A stretch of DNA of 64,000 bases from contig JAIOYR010000002.1 in NCBI GenBank assembly GCA_021740995.1, positions 1 through 64,000 of the forward strand, given 5' to 3'. The notes beneath the pieces were generated by a model. The model did no database searches. It saw nothing but the letters and a program-made list of their open reading frames with translations, and was not told the DNA's origin. The stretch comes from Taibaiella sp. (GTDB taxonomy: Bacteria > Bacteroidota > Bacteroidia > Chitinophagales > Chitinophagaceae). The position numbers were made by a program, and so were the translations under genes. Positions 40,327 to 49,003 of this stretch are shown here, piece after piece (the stretch's first letter is position 1; the number at the start of each line of letters is the position of its first letter).

Positions 40327-40854
40327 CCATTCGCATTTCAGTAGGCCAGCTACTATAGTGTCTTCCGGCACTCCGTTTCTCAGGGTGCTTTGCCTTATTA
40401 CACCTTCCAGACTGAAGCCCAACCGCTCTGCTACTTTGCCGCTGCGCTTGTTGGCTGCTACATAGTGTATCTCTATTTTGTTGAGCCCCGTTACGCTGAA
40501 GAGATAATCTATAAAAGCCTGCAACGAGCGGGTTATAATTCCTTTACCTTCATGCTCCTTCACCAGCCAATAGCCTATCTGCGCTCTTTTGGTAGGGTGG
40601 GTCCAGTCGTGCATACCTACACCCCCTATTATATTGCCATCGAAAAATATACCCAATGCCAATGCCTCCTGTGTGTACAACTGATGTTGTGCCTGTTGTA
40701 TAAACTCCAGCGAATGCTCCTGCCGGGTGGTATTTGCTACCCAGTGAAGCCACGAGCCCAGGTGCTGCCGTGAATTGTTTATAGCATCAAACAGTTGTCT
40801 GAAATCATCTGTTTCATAGGGTCGCAGCAGCAGTTGGTCGTCTATTTTTATCAT
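40309..40854 (-). CDS. GNAT-family N-acetyltransferase (RimJ/RimL type)
   Basis: A 181-residue acetyl-CoA-dependent acetyltransferase. The N terminus LLLRPYETDDFRQLFDAINN is typical of RimJ/RimL-like GNATs. Motif A, which binds acetyl-CoA, is seen as AQIGYWLVKEHEGKGIITRS, followed by IHYVAANKRSGKVAERLGFS and LRNGVPEDTIVAG. The substrate could be a ribosomal-protein N terminus, an amino-glycoside-like compound or a metabolite; nothing in the context decides. It lies 16 bases after lpxD on the same strand. Confidence 0.88.
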   Translation of the reverse strand: MIKIDDQLLLRPYETDDFRQLFDAINNSRQHLGSWLHWVANTTRQEHSLEFIQQAQHQLYTQEALALGIFFDGNIIGGVGMHDWTHPTKRAQIGYWLVKEHEGKGIITRSLQAFIDYLFSVTGLNKIEIHYVAANKRSGKVAERLGFSLEGVIRQSTLRNGVPEDTIVAGLLKCEWKTPDS

Positions 40855-40870
40855 TGCAAATGGCTATCGT

Positions 40871-41824
40871 TTACAGGTTTTTGTTGCCATATACTTTTTC
40901 CCATAGTTCGGGTATGCGTTTTATCCACGCCAGCTCTTTCATTTTTGGCTTTGCCTCACCCACCGGTGAGCCGAAATAGGCCTTGCCACCATCTATGCTT
41001 GCCGGCACACCACTCTGTGCCATTACTATTGCCCCCTTGCCTATATTCAGGTCTTTGCTCACGCCCACCTGCCCCCACAGTATTACCTCATCTTCTATTA
41101 TTGCCTTGCCACCTATGCCCACCTGAGCCGCAAACAGGCAATTCTTGCCTATCACCGCACCATGACCTATGTGAATATGATTGTCGAGCTTGGTACCCGC
41201 ACCTATTATTGTATCGCCGCTCACCCCTTTGTCTATGGTGGTGCCTGCGCCTATTTCTACATCGTCATGTATTACCACTCTGCCGCAGCTTTCCATCTTG
41301 TCATATTGCACCGCTCTGTCTTTCCTGCGCTTGAAGTAAAAGGCATCGGCACCTAATATGGTGCCAGCATGGATAATGACATTATCGCCTATTATGGTAT
41401 GGTCGTATATAGTGACATTGGGGTGGATAAGGCAGTTGCTGCCAATGCGCACGTTGTTGCCTATAAAGGTGCCGGGCTGAACTATGGTTCCTTCGCCTAT
41501 GATAGCTGTATCGCTGATCATTTTGGCAGAGGGCTCAAAAGGTCGGAAGTGTTTTACCAGCTTGACATAGGCAGTAAACGGCTCGTCTGTTACCAGCAAT
41601 GTTTTGCCCTCAGGGTAAGCCACCTCTTTGTTGATGATGATGATAGTAGCGGCGGAATGCAGGCACTTGTCGTAATACTTCTCGAAATCTACAAAAGAGA
41701 TATCGCCTGCAGTTACCTTATGTATCTCATTGATACCTGTTGCATCTTGTGTGCTATTGCCCACCAGTTTTGCACCGGTAAAGTCGGCTACCCATTGCAC
41801 CGGCACAGGTTTTTCGAACTTCAT
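40871..41824 (-). CDS. lpxD: UDP-3-O-acylglucosamine N-acyltransferase
   Basis: A 317-residue enzyme of lipid A synthesis that adds the second hydroxyacyl chain to UDP-3-O-acyl-glucosamine. The N-terminal domain binds uracil; the middle is a left-handed beta helix of hexapeptide repeats (for example VRIGSNCLIHPNVTIYDH, IIGDNVIIHAGTILGADAFY, HIHIGHGAVIGKNCLFAAQV), with the catalytic His in HIHIGHGA. The C terminus is a short helix (KMKELAWIKRIPELWEKVYG). It is somewhat shorter than the usual 340 residues and could be a second LpxD-type paralogue, as seen in other Bacteroidota. Upstream is the msbA-like exporter. Confidence 0.88.
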   Translation of the reverse strand: MKFEKPVPVQWVADFTGAKLVGNSTQDATGINEIHKVTAGDISFVDFEKYYDKCLHSAATIIIINKEVAYPEGKTLLVTDEPFTAYVKLVKHFRPFEPSAKMISDTAIIGEGTIVQPGTFIGNNVRIGSNCLIHPNVTIYDHTIIGDNVIIHAGTILGADAFYFKRRKDRAVQYDKMESCGRVVIHDDVEIGAGTTIDKGVSGDTIIGAGTKLDNHIHIGHGAVIGKNCLFAAQVGIGGKAIIEDEVILWGQVGVSKDLNIGKGAIVMAQSGVPASIDGGKAYFGSPVGEAKPKMKELAWIKRIPELWEKVYGNKNL

Positions 41825-41841
41825 ATTATTTCAGTTTATTA

Positions 41842-41849
41842 CAAAAATA
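41842..41849 (-). promoter_or_regulatory. TAnnTTTG box of lpxD
   Basis: TATTTTTG on the minus strand, 17 bases before the lpxD ATG. It lies in the short gap after the exporter gene, so lpxD may have its own promoter. Confidence 0.4.
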
Positions 41850-41883
41850 CAATACTATCCGTGGTTTTCGTTGTCGCCGTCTA

Positions 41884-43689
41884 TTACTTTACCTGCTGCA
41901 TTTCTACCAGGCGCTTGTATATGCCGCCCGACTGCAGCAGACCGGTATGTGTGCCTCGCTCTACTATCCTTCCTTTTTCCATTACTATTATCTCATCGGC
42001 ATGCTGCACCGTGGACAAGCGGTGGGCTATAACTATGCAGGTGCGGTTTTGCATCAGCTTGTTGATAGCATCCTGCACTATACGTTCGCTTTCTGTATCT
42101 AGCGATGAGGTGGCCTCATCAAGTATAAGTATGGGTGGATTCTTAAGTACTGCCCGTGCTATGGTGATACGCTGCCGCTCTCCACCGCTGAGGCGTGCAC
42201 CACGGTCACCGGCAAAAGTCTGGTAGCCCTCGCCTTTTTGTTTTATGAAACTATCAGCATGCGCTATACGCGCCGCTTCCTGCACACGCTCTTCGGTGGC
42301 TCCGCCCGTACCCAGGGTGATGTTGTTGTAGAGTGTATCGTTAAAAAGTATAGGGTCCTGACTTACCACACCTATCAGCCGGCGCAGGTCATCTATTTTG
42401 CAATGTTTTATATTTACCCCATCTATTAGAATCTCGCCAGCGGTCACATCATGAAACCTGGGCACCAGATCTACCAACGTAGACTTACCGGCACCCGATG
42501 CACCTACCAGTGCAATGGTTTTGCCTTTTTTAATGGTGAGATCTATGCCTTTTAGTATTTCTTTCTGGCCATAAGAAAACTGCACGTTTTTGAAGGTGAT
42601 ATTGTCCTCGAATGACTTTATCGGTTTGGCATCTGGTATCTCGGTAATACTGTTCTCTGCAGCCAACAGGTGTTCTATTCTGTCAAGTGCAGCCGTTCCT
42701 TTTTGCACATTTGAAAAAGCAGAAGACAGGTTCTTAAACGGAGCGATGATCTGCGAAAACATGCCTATGTAAGTAAGAAATAATGGTCCGCTGAACCCCG
42801 ATCCGGAAAATACCATTTTACCACCAACCCATAAAATAATGCTGACAACAATGATTCCCATGGTTTCTGACAATGGCGAGGCAAGCTCACGACGGGCGGC
42901 TATATAGTTGCGGGTGCGGAACAACAAGTTATTGAGCTTCATAAAGCGCAGACGCTGGTGTCCTTCGGCATTAAACGCCTTCAACACGCGCATACCCACT
43001 AATGATTCATCAATGATACCTAGCATATTGCCAAGCTGCTCCTGAGCAAGGTTGGAAGATTTGCGCAATGACCTGGCAATGCGGCCAATTATGAAACCGG
43101 CTATCGGCAGGAAGAAGAACAGTATCAGTGTAAGCTGATAATTGATCATAACCATCGCAGAGAGATAGGCGATGATTGTTAGTGGCTCACGTATAAATAC
43201 TTCCAGAACGCTCATTATCGAGAGCTCAACTTCATTGATGTCATTGGTCATGCGCGACATGAGATCCCCCTTGCGCTCTTCTGTAAAAAAACCTATAGGC
43301 AGGGAAAGAGTCTTGGAAAATAAGTCATTGCGCAGGCGGCGCAGCACTGCATTACGGAGCGGGTTGAGAATATATAGGGCAATATAAAGGAATAGGTTCT
43401 TGCATATGGTGAAAGCTACAACTGCGAAACATACATAGCCTAATGCGGTGAGCTTATCCTGTTGCAATATCAGGTCGCTTATCCGGGAAGTCAGTTTTTC
43501 AAAAAGACCTAAAGAGGGTTTGCCGGTCGTTACCTGCTGCGTTACATTGAACAATACCTGCAATACAGGCCCTATCATAGTGATGGTGAGCAAGGAGAAT
43601 ATTATACCCAGCAGGTTTGCTGCAAAGTATAACGCGATCTTGCCCTTATATTCAGCAAGGTAATTTAGTAGCCTTGATATTTTTTTCAT
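41884..43689 (-). CDS. MsbA-like ABC exporter (fused permease-ATPase)
   Basis: A 601-residue ABC half-transporter working as a dimer. Residues 1-320 hold six membrane helices with the coupling segment GDLMSRMTNDINEVELS; the C-terminal nucleotide-binding domain has Walker A VGASGAGKST, the Q-loop region, signature LSGGERQRIT, Walker B ILILDEATSSLD and the switch HRLSTV. Its closest functional class is MsbA/lipid exporters, which move lipid A or other lipids across the inner membrane. The neighbouring lpxD supports lipid A, but drug or lipid export in general cannot be excluded. Confidence 0.88.
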   Translation of the reverse strand: MKKISRLLNYLAEYKGKIALYFAANLLGIIFSLLTITMIGPVLQVLFNVTQQVTTGKPSLGLFEKLTSRISDLILQQDKLTALGYVCFAVVAFTICKNLFLYIALYILNPLRNAVLRRLRNDLFSKTLSLPIGFFTEERKGDLMSRMTNDINEVELSIMSVLEVFIREPLTIIAYLSAMVMINYQLTLILFFFLPIAGFIIGRIARSLRKSSNLAQEQLGNMLGIIDESLVGMRVLKAFNAEGHQRLRFMKLNNLLFRTRNYIAARRELASPLSETMGIIVVSIILWVGGKMVFSGSGFSGPLFLTYIGMFSQIIAPFKNLSSAFSNVQKGTAALDRIEHLLAAENSITEIPDAKPIKSFEDNITFKNVQFSYGQKEILKGIDLTIKKGKTIALVGASGAGKSTLVDLVPRFHDVTAGEILIDGVNIKHCKIDDLRRLIGVVSQDPILFNDTLYNNITLGTGGATEERVQEAARIAHADSFIKQKGEGYQTFAGDRGARLSGGERQRITIARAVLKNPPILILDEATSSLDTESERIVQDAINKLMQNRTCIVIAHRLSTVQHADEIIVMEKGRIVERGTHTGLLQSGGIYKRLVEMQQVK

Positions 43690-43700
43690 CCGAATTGTGG

Positions 43701-43708
43701 CAAAATTA
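43701..43708 (-). promoter_or_regulatory. TAnnTTTG box of the MsbA-like exporter
   Basis: TAATTTTG on the minus strand, 11 bases before the ATG. Confidence 0.4.
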
Positions 43709-43781
43709 CGCTTTAAAGTGGTAGGTATATGTTAGAATTATTGTATTTCCGTCAAAGGAAGCAACTAAAGCCTTTCAGGCA

Positions 43782-43812
43782 TAAAAAAAGGAGTTGCAGC
43801 TTTGCACCTCCT
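43782..43812 (-). terminator. Terminator of the small lipoprotein gene
   Basis: On the minus strand AGGAG-G-TGCA and TGCA-A-CTCCT pair around a 4-base loop (complement 43789-43812), followed by seven T. It lies 30 bases after the stop of the leftward 159-residue lipoprotein gene. Confidence 0.75.
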
Positions 43813-43842
43813 TATATAAATACTGTTAAGCAAAGCCGACTA

Positions 43843-44322
43843 CTACCAATACTCTATCCGTACATCAGATACGAAATTAGGAGTAGCAGAATATGGATTG
43901 CCCGGTACGGTAACCGTAGAATCATTCATTTTGTAAGTAACCGTATTGGTACATTGGTGTGTTTTTGAGGTGGCGCTTTCATGCTCTATCGCAGAAAGTC
44001 TGTAAATTTTGTTGGATGGTTTCAATGTAATCTCCCAATCATAATCGTAGGTTTCCTCACCTTTTAGCGGGAACTCCATGTACTTGTTGAAACCATCTTT
44101 TACAAGATTGATTTTAGGAAACACCTCTGACACCTGAGAAAATTTGCTGCCTTTTCTGTATTTCACCAGCGAAGCACTGGAATCCGGAACTATTTTTGTA
44201 GAAATAGTGCTGTAAAAATACACGTTCTTAATAACAGGTGTTTGGCAGTTGATGGTCTTTTTGCAGGACAAAAAGCCAATAGTCAATCCCAGTATTATTA
44301 AAAGGCTGGTTACATGTTTCAT
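43843..44322 (-). CDS. Unknown lipoprotein, 159 residues
   Basis: The signal peptide ends in the lipobox IGFLSCKKT, so the mature protein is anchored to a membrane, probably the outer membrane. The rest is hydrophilic with alternating strand-like stretches (VYFYSTISTKIVPDS, YDYDWEITLKPSNKIYRL) and one Cys pair (Cys near residue 27 and CTNTV near 138) that might form a disulfide. No family recognised; it could be a small beta-sandwich lipoprotein. It stands alone between the exporter and purH, with its own terminator. Confidence 0.75.
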   Translation of the reverse strand: MKHVTSLLIILGLTIGFLSCKKTINCQTPVIKNVYFYSTISTKIVPDSSASLVKYRKGSKFSQVSEVFPKINLVKDGFNKYMEFPLKGEETYDYDWEITLKPSNKIYRLSAIEHESATSKTHQCTNTVTYKMNDSTVTVPGNPYSATPNFVSDVRIEYW

Positions 44323-44473
44323 ACGGTTACAACTTGTTTAAATCAAGGTACAATATAAGGGCAAATTAATTTATAAGCAAATCAAAGCCAACACAGACTG
44401 CAATTTACTGGATTTTTTAATCAGTTTAACCAAAAACAGCCGTTGCGGGGCTACACTCGTCTTGGCATTTTGG

Positions 44474-44481
44474 TATCTTTG
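44474..44481 (+). promoter_or_regulatory. TAnnTTTG box of purH
   Basis: TATCTTTG, 33 bases before the purH ATG. The best upstream TTG is 28 bases away, longer than the usual 19. No riboswitch-like structure was found in the leader. Confidence 0.45.
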
Positions 44482-44514
44482 CGCCTCGTTATAAATTAAA
44501 CTTCAATCTATACA

Positions 44515-46029
44515 ATGAACCGCAAAATACAATCTGCACTTATTTCTGTTTTTTATAAAGATGGGCTGGAGCCTGTAGTGCGTAAGCTACACGAGTTGGG
44601 CGTTACTATATACTCTACAGGTGGCACACAATCATTTATAGAGCAATTGGGCTTGCCCTGCATAGCTGTAGAGTCTGTTACCGGCTATCCCTCAATTCTG
44701 GGTGGCAGGGTGAAGACTTTGCATCCGGGTGTGTTTGGCGGTATACTTGCCCGCCGCGACCTGCCGGAAGATCAGGCGCAGGCGCAGCAGTACAATATAC
44801 CTATGATGGATCTGGTAATTGTGGATCTGTACCCGTTTGAAGAAACGGTAAAACAAACTACTGACGATAAAGTGATCATAGAAAAAATAGACATTGGCGG
44901 CGTGTCACTGATACGTGCTGCCGGAAAAAACCACAAAGATGTGTGCATTGTGTCTTCCCGAAACCAGTATGAGCATCTGTTGCAACTGCTGGAGAAAGAC
45001 AATGGCAATACTACACTGGATGAACGCAGAGCCCTTGCTGCTGCTGCCTTTGCCGAGTGTGCTCATTACGATGTAGCTATTTCAGACTACTTCAACAGCA
45101 CCGGTGCTTCTGCACATTTTCAGTTGTCGCACGCCAACAAACAATCGCTGCGCTATGGCGAGAACCCACACCAGCAGGCGGCCTTTTATGGCGACCTTGA
45201 TTCCCTGTTTGAGAAGCTAAATGGCAAAGAATTATCTTACAACAATCTGGTTGATGTGGATGCTGCCTGCCAGATAGTTTCTGAATTTAGCAATCCGGTT
45301 TTCGCTATCATAAAACATACCAATGTATGTGGTATAGCAGAGCGCAATACAGTAGCCGAGGCCTGGGTGGCTGCACTGGCAGGCGACCCGGAAAGTGCTT
45401 TTGGCGGCGTGCTGGTAACCAACCAAACTATAAATGCCGAAGTAGCTGCAAAAATCAATGAGCTCTTCTTTGAGATACTGATAGCACCTGCATACGACGC
45501 AGATGCACTGGCGATACTGAAGGGCAAGAAAAACAGGATACTGCTGCAGCAAAAGAAAGCATTCTACCCCGTAAAAGAATACAAACGTATACTGAACGGT
45601 GTGCTGGTGCAGGATGCCGATACCACAAACTTTACGGAATGGACAGAAGCCGGAGCGCGCAATTGCTCTGCTAATGAAAAGGCCGATTTGCTGTTTGCGA
45701 ACATAGTGTGCAAGCACCTGAAATCAAATGCTATAACAATAGTAAAAGACAGACAACTCATAGGGAAGGGCTGCGGACAAACCAGCCGCATAGACGCGCT
45801 GCGCCATGCGCTGGACAAGGCTAAGCAGTCGGGATTCAGCACGACAGGTGCTGTACTGGCATCAGATGCCTTTTTCCCGTTTGATGATTGTGTGCGTATG
45901 GCTCACGAGGCCGGCATTACTGCCGCCATACAGCCGGGAGGCTCTGTGCGGGATGCAGATAGCATAGCCTATACAAAGGCTAACGATATGGCTATGGTAA
46001 TGACCCAGCTACGGCACTTTAAGCATTAA
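44515..46029 (+). CDS. purH: Bifunctional AICAR transformylase / IMP cyclohydrolase
   Basis: A 504-residue cytoplasmic enzyme that catalyses the last two steps of purine synthesis: formyl transfer to AICAR, then ring closure to IMP. The N-terminal IMP cyclohydrolase domain shows STGGTQSFIEQLG, GGRVKTLHPGVFGGILARRD and DLVIVDLYPFEETV; the C-terminal transformylase domain shows LRYGENPHQQAAFY, IKHTNVCGIA, DPESAFGGVL and the end region DAFFPFDDCVRMAHEAGITA followed by IQPGGSVRD. Length is normal. It is a single-gene unit closed by a strong hairpin. Confidence 0.97.
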   Translation: MNRKIQSALISVFYKDGLEPVVRKLHELGVTIYSTGGTQSFIEQLGLPCIAVESVTGYPSILGGRVKTLHPGVFGGILARRDLPEDQAQAQQYNIPMMDLVIVDLYPFEETVKQTTDDKVIIEKIDIGGVSLIRAAGKNHKDVCIVSSRNQYEHLLQLLEKDNGNTTLDERRALAAAAFAECAHYDVAISDYFNSTGASAHFQLSHANKQSLRYGENPHQQAAFYGDLDSLFEKLNGKELSYNNLVDVDAACQIVSEFSNPVFAIIKHTNVCGIAERNTVAEAWVAALAGDPESAFGGVLVTNQTINAEVAAKINELFFEILIAPAYDADALAILKGKKNRILLQQKKAFYPVKEYKRILNGVLVQDADTTNFTEWTEAGARNCSANEKADLLFANIVCKHLKSNAITIVKDRQLIGKGCGQTSRIDALRHALDKAKQSGFSTTGAVLASDAFFPFDDCVRMAHEAGITAAIQPGGSVRDADSIAYTKANDMAMVMTQLRHFKH

Positions 46030-46050
46030 AAATAACAGGTGAATAAAAGA

Positions 46051-46087
46051 AAAAATGGTTTCAATCGTAGAGATTGAAACCATTTTT
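46051..46087. terminator. Bidirectional terminator after purH
   Basis: AAAAATGGTTTCAATC and GATTGAAACCATTTTT form a perfect 16-bp stem with a 5-base loop. The A/T ends give T-runs on both strands, serving purH and the convergent small lipoprotein. Confidence 0.9.
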
Positions 46088-46113
46088 ATATAAGTTTTGA
46101 CCAGAAATCAGTG

Positions 46114-46341
46114 TTATTGTCTGTATCTGCCTCTGTGTGCATGCGGGCGGGGGCCATAGCGTTTGTTACCCCACAATGCTTTGCGCTGCCAGATACTTTT
46201 CTTGGCACCGTAGTGACGGCTGTTCTTTCTGGGCTGATTATACACTTTGTATGATGTACCCTGTACATCACGCATACGGCAACTACTCATATCGAGCAGC
46301 AAAAACAACAAAGCAAACAGTAACAGTAATTTTCTTTTCAT
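46114..46341 (-). CDS. Small basic lipoprotein, paralogue-like
   Basis: A 75-residue protein. The signal peptide (very Leu-rich) ends with lipobox DMSSCRM. The mature part is strongly basic and Tyr-rich, with a C-terminal RYGPRPHAHRGRYRQ that echoes the end of the 60-residue lipoprotein at 40066-40248. An overlapping frame starting at 46271 is a shadow. Its function is unknown; the high Arg, His and Tyr content might favour binding of nucleic acid, anionic polymer or metal, but this is speculation. Confidence 0.65.
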   Translation of the reverse strand: MKRKLLLLFALLFLLLDMSSCRMRDVQGTSYKVYNQPRKNSRHYGAKKSIWQRKALWGNKRYGPRPHAHRGRYRQ

Positions 46342-46441
46342 CAGCGATTACATTTCGTAGCGGCTAAAGATATAAAAGTATTTCATTAAAATAAAAGTCT
46401 GCTACACGCTGTATACAATCAGCTTAGGAATAGCACAGTAT

Positions 46442-47026
46442 TTATTCTTCTGTTTTCTTTTTCTTTGGTGCTTTTTTTGCCGGCTTTTCGTCGCTGGCTT
46501 CGGCAGCAGGTTCGCCTTCGGTATCTGCTTTTTTCTTTTTAGCAGCTTTCTTAGGCTTTTCAGCTACTTCTTCGGCTATCACTTCTGCCACTGCTTCAGC
46601 AGGTGCTGCTTCTTCGGCGGTTTCAGCTTCCTCTGCTTCAAATTTCAGCAGGTCATTTGCTTTGAGCACTTCATACCATTTGAGCATCTTTTTCATGTCG
46701 CTCACGTATACACGCTCCTCGTCAAATTCGGGGAAGATGTTTTTGAAGTAGCTTTTTATAGCTGCACTATCTGATGTTTTTACTTCGGTAGGAGGCATGG
46801 CAGCTTCGTGTTCCGTCATTTTCTGAAACACTACCTGCAGGCGCACATTGTCGCCGGTGGTATACACTTCAATGCTTTCTATCGGGGTTACATTGTGCTG
46901 ACGGGCAGAGATAAACTTGGTTGTTTTATCTGCTACACTACGCACTATTGCGCCATCACTTTTGGTGGTCAGCAATTGATATAATCCACTAAGTCCTGTT
47001 ACCGCTACTATTTCTCTATATTCCAT
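46442..47026 (-). CDS. DUF5606 protein with Lys/Ala/Glu-rich tail
   Basis: A 194-residue protein. Residues 1-125 match the Bacteroidota-specific DUF5606 family: YREIVAVTGLSGLYQLLTTK, then FISARQHNVTPIESIEVYTT and VYVSDMKKMLKWYEVLKAND. The remaining 70 residues are low-complexity, first acidic/Ala-rich and then Lys-rich (KPKKAAKKKKADTEG, KKAPKKKKTEE), a histone-H1-like tail that may bind nucleic acid. The function of the family is unknown. A TAnnTTTG box lies about 20 bases before the start. It is divergent from dcd. Confidence 0.85.
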   Translation of the reverse strand: MEYREIVAVTGLSGLYQLLTTKSDGAIVRSVADKTTKFISARQHNVTPIESIEVYTTGDNVRLQVVFQKMTEHEAAMPPTEVKTSDSAAIKSYFKNIFPEFDEERVYVSDMKKMLKWYEVLKANDLLKFEAEEAETAEEAAPAEAVAEVIAEEVAEKPKKAAKKKKADTEGEPAAEASDEKPAKKAPKKKKTEE

Positions 47027-47045
47027 AATATGTTTAGAAGGGGAG

Positions 47046-47053
47046 CAAATTTA
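47046..47053 (-). promoter_or_regulatory. TAnnTTTG box of the DUF5606 gene
   Basis: TAAATTTG on the minus strand, 19 bases before the ATG. Confidence 0.4.
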
Positions 47054-47128
47054 TCATTTTTATAGGTAATCTCACCAACTTTTATCAAAAAAGTTCATTC
47101 TAACCCTTTTCGACGGTAGAGAATAATA

Positions 47129-47136
47129 TATATTTG
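47129..47136 (+). promoter_or_regulatory. TAnnTTTG box of dcd
   Basis: TATATTTG ends 4 bases before the dcd ATG, so the transcript may be leaderless or nearly so. Confidence 0.4.
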
Positions 47137-47140
47137 CTGC

Positions 47141-47677
47141 ATGATATTGTCAGACTCACGGATATTGGAAGAAATAGAAAAAGGTACGATTGTTATTGAA
47201 CCTTTTGACCGCAAAAACCTTGGTTCCAACTCCTACGATGTGCATTTGGGTAAATACCTGGCCATGTACGACGATACAACCCTGGACGCAAGGAAGCACA
47301 ATAAAATTACCCATTTCGAGATTCCTGCTGAAGGATATGTATTGCAACCCCATATGTTATACCTTGGTGTAACCATGGAATATACAGAAACCCATGCTCA
47401 TGTGCCTTTTTTGGAAGGAAAGTCGTCTACAGGCCGACTGGGTATTGATATACATGCTACTGCCGGTAAGGGCGATGTGGGTTTCTGCAACGCATGGACA
47501 CTGGAAATATCGTGTGTGCAACCTGTAAGAATATATGCAGGAATGCCCATAGGTCAGCTCATATACTTTGCTGCCGAGGGGGTAATACTGAATGCCTATA
47601 ACACCAAGGATGGAGCCAAGTATAGCAGCCGCACAGACAAGCCGGTGGAAAGCATGATGTGGAAAAACAAGTTCTGA
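47141..47677 (+). CDS. dcd: dCTP deaminase
   Basis: A 178-residue trimeric enzyme that deaminates dCTP to dUTP, the route to dTMP. Family marks: ILSDSRILEEIEKG at the N terminus, RKNLGSNSYDVHLG, the active-site region FLEGKSSTGRLGIDIHATAG with Ser/Arg and the catalytic Glu in CNAWTLEISCVQP, and YFAAEGV. It might be a bifunctional dCTP deaminase/dUTPase in principle; the short form seen here is usually deaminase only. cdsA follows 22 bases downstream on the same strand. Confidence 0.93.
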   Translation: MILSDSRILEEIEKGTIVIEPFDRKNLGSNSYDVHLGKYLAMYDDTTLDARKHNKITHFEIPAEGYVLQPHMLYLGVTMEYTETHAHVPFLEGKSSTGRLGIDIHATAGKGDVGFCNAWTLEISCVQPVRIYAGMPIGQLIYFAAEGVILNAYNTKDGAKYSSRTDKPVESMMWKNKF

Positions 47678-47699
47678 TTTTCAGTAAATCTCTTACAGC

Positions 47700-48545
47700 A
47701 TGGCACTGAATATGCCCGTTTTTTATAAGCGCACCGGCAGCGCAATAGTATTTGCTGCAATAATGCTTACGGGTCTGCTTTGGCACAATGAGTGGGGATT
47801 TCTCTCGCTTGTATGTATTATTAACATGCTTTGTCTGCATGAGTTTTTCAAACTGTTGCAGAAAATAGACGCGGAAGCGTACTGGCCACCATGGTTACCA
47901 ATAGTAATACAGGTGCTGGCTCTGTATCTGATTCTTTTGTTTTCATGGAATTCAGGCGATGCGCTAAAATCTGTATTGTGGGGCGTATTCCGGTTTTTGC
48001 CACTGGCTGCACCTGTACTCTTGTTGGGAAGTACCCTTTTTAAACGAAATTCCTTATCTGCACTTTTTCAGTCATTTGGTGGTGTGTTTTATATCACACT
48101 CCCCATGGTACTACTGTGCAATATGCGTGCACACGATTTTTTATTGCCTATTGTGCTCATAGTGCTGATATGGGTGAATGATACTATGGCTTATATAGTA
48201 GGGTCGTTTATTGGCAAGACTCCCTTTTCTCCTATATCTCCCAAAAAGACCTGGGAAGGAACAGCCGGCGGTGCATTGCTCACTATTATTGCGGCGGGTA
48301 TTTACGGCAGCCTGCCGGTAATATATACCATAGAGGGCGGCAGCCTGATAGACTGGATAATGATAGCGTTATGTGTCGGGGTAGCCGGTACCCTGGGCGA
48401 CCTGCTGGAATCCAAACTGAAACGTATAGCCGATGTAAAAGACTCGGGCAATATAATGCCGGGGCATGGTGGGGCACTAGACCGGTTCGACTCGTTGCTG
48501 ATAGCAGCGCCGGTAGTCTTTGTGTATTATAGTGTGTTTATGTAA
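47700..48545 (+). CDS. cdsA: Phosphatidate cytidylyltransferase
   Basis: A 281-residue inner-membrane enzyme that makes CDP-diacylglycerol from phosphatidic acid and CTP, the branch point of phospholipid synthesis. About seven hydrophobic segments. Marks: NDTMAYIVGSFIGKTPFSPI, SPKKTWEGTAGG, and the signature LKRIADVKDSGNIMPGHGGA followed by DRFDS near the C terminus. It follows dcd and ends exactly one base before the end of the convergent arfB gene. Confidence 0.95.
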   Translation: MALNMPVFYKRTGSAIVFAAIMLTGLLWHNEWGFLSLVCIINMLCLHEFFKLLQKIDAEAYWPPWLPIVIQVLALYLILLFSWNSGDALKSVLWGVFRFLPLAAPVLLLGSTLFKRNSLSALFQSFGGVFYITLPMVLLCNMRAHDFLLPIVLIVLIWVNDTMAYIVGSFIGKTPFSPISPKKTWEGTAGGALLTIIAAGIYGSLPVIYTIEGGSLIDWIMIALCVGVAGTLGDLLESKLKRIADVKDSGNIMPGHGGALDRFDSLLIAAPVVFVYYSVFM

Positions 48546-48944
48546 TTACTCTGATGGCGGCGGTCTGCGCATTTCTTTTTTCAGCGACTCTTTCTTTTTA
48601 GAGTCCAGCCGTTTCTCTTTTGCCGCCTTAGATATTCTGGTGGGTTTTCTTTTTTTAGGTACTATCAGGCTTTTTGCTACAATAGTTTCCATCTTTTTTA
48701 CGGCTATTTCCTTATTCTCCAGTTGCGAGCGGGTTTCGCTGCACTTCACTACCAGATAACCTTCTTTGTTGATTTTGGTTTGCAACCTGGTGGCAATCAT
48801 TTCTTTTTCTTCGGGCATAAAAAACCGGGAGCCGGCTATATGCCACAAAGCTTCAACCATAGTTTCTACTTTGTTCACATTCTGCCCGCCCTTGCCGCCA
48901 CTGCGAGCGGTCTTATATATTATCTCGGAAGAAAAATCGTTCAC
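48546..48944 (-). CDS. arfB: Ribosome-rescue peptidyl-tRNA hydrolase ArfB
   Basis: A release-factor-like protein of about 132 residues that frees ribosomes stalled without a stop codon. The catalytic GGQ is in ARSGGKGGQNVNKVET; the C-terminal 35 residues are a basic tail (KKRKPTRISKAAKEKRLD) that enters the empty mRNA channel. The frame opens at a TTG at 48968, but a TAnnTTTG box lies inside that extension, so the GTG at 48944 (VNDFSSEII) is the better start and gives the family's usual N terminus. Its end abuts the cdsA stop. Confidence 0.9.
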   Translation of the reverse strand: MNDFSSEIIYKTARSGGKGGQNVNKVETMVEALWHIAGSRFFMPEEKEMIATRLQTKINKEGYLVVKCSETRSQLENKEIAVKKMETIVAKSLIVPKKRKPTRISKAAKEKRLDSKKKESLKKEMRRPPPSE

Positions 48945-48949
48945 AACAG

Positions 48950-48957
48950 CAAAAGTA
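48950..48957 (-). promoter_or_regulatory. TAnnTTTG box of arfB
   Basis: TACTTTTG on the minus strand, 5 bases before the chosen GTG start. Confidence 0.4.
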
Positions 48958-49003
48958 GCCCATATCAATATGGTTGGCTAATTTTAGCCTACATTTTTAA
49001 GTT

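Noticed and set aside
40795-41334. 179-residue forward frame with many Cys, Pro and His
   Set aside because: Antisense to lpxD; no recognisable domain.
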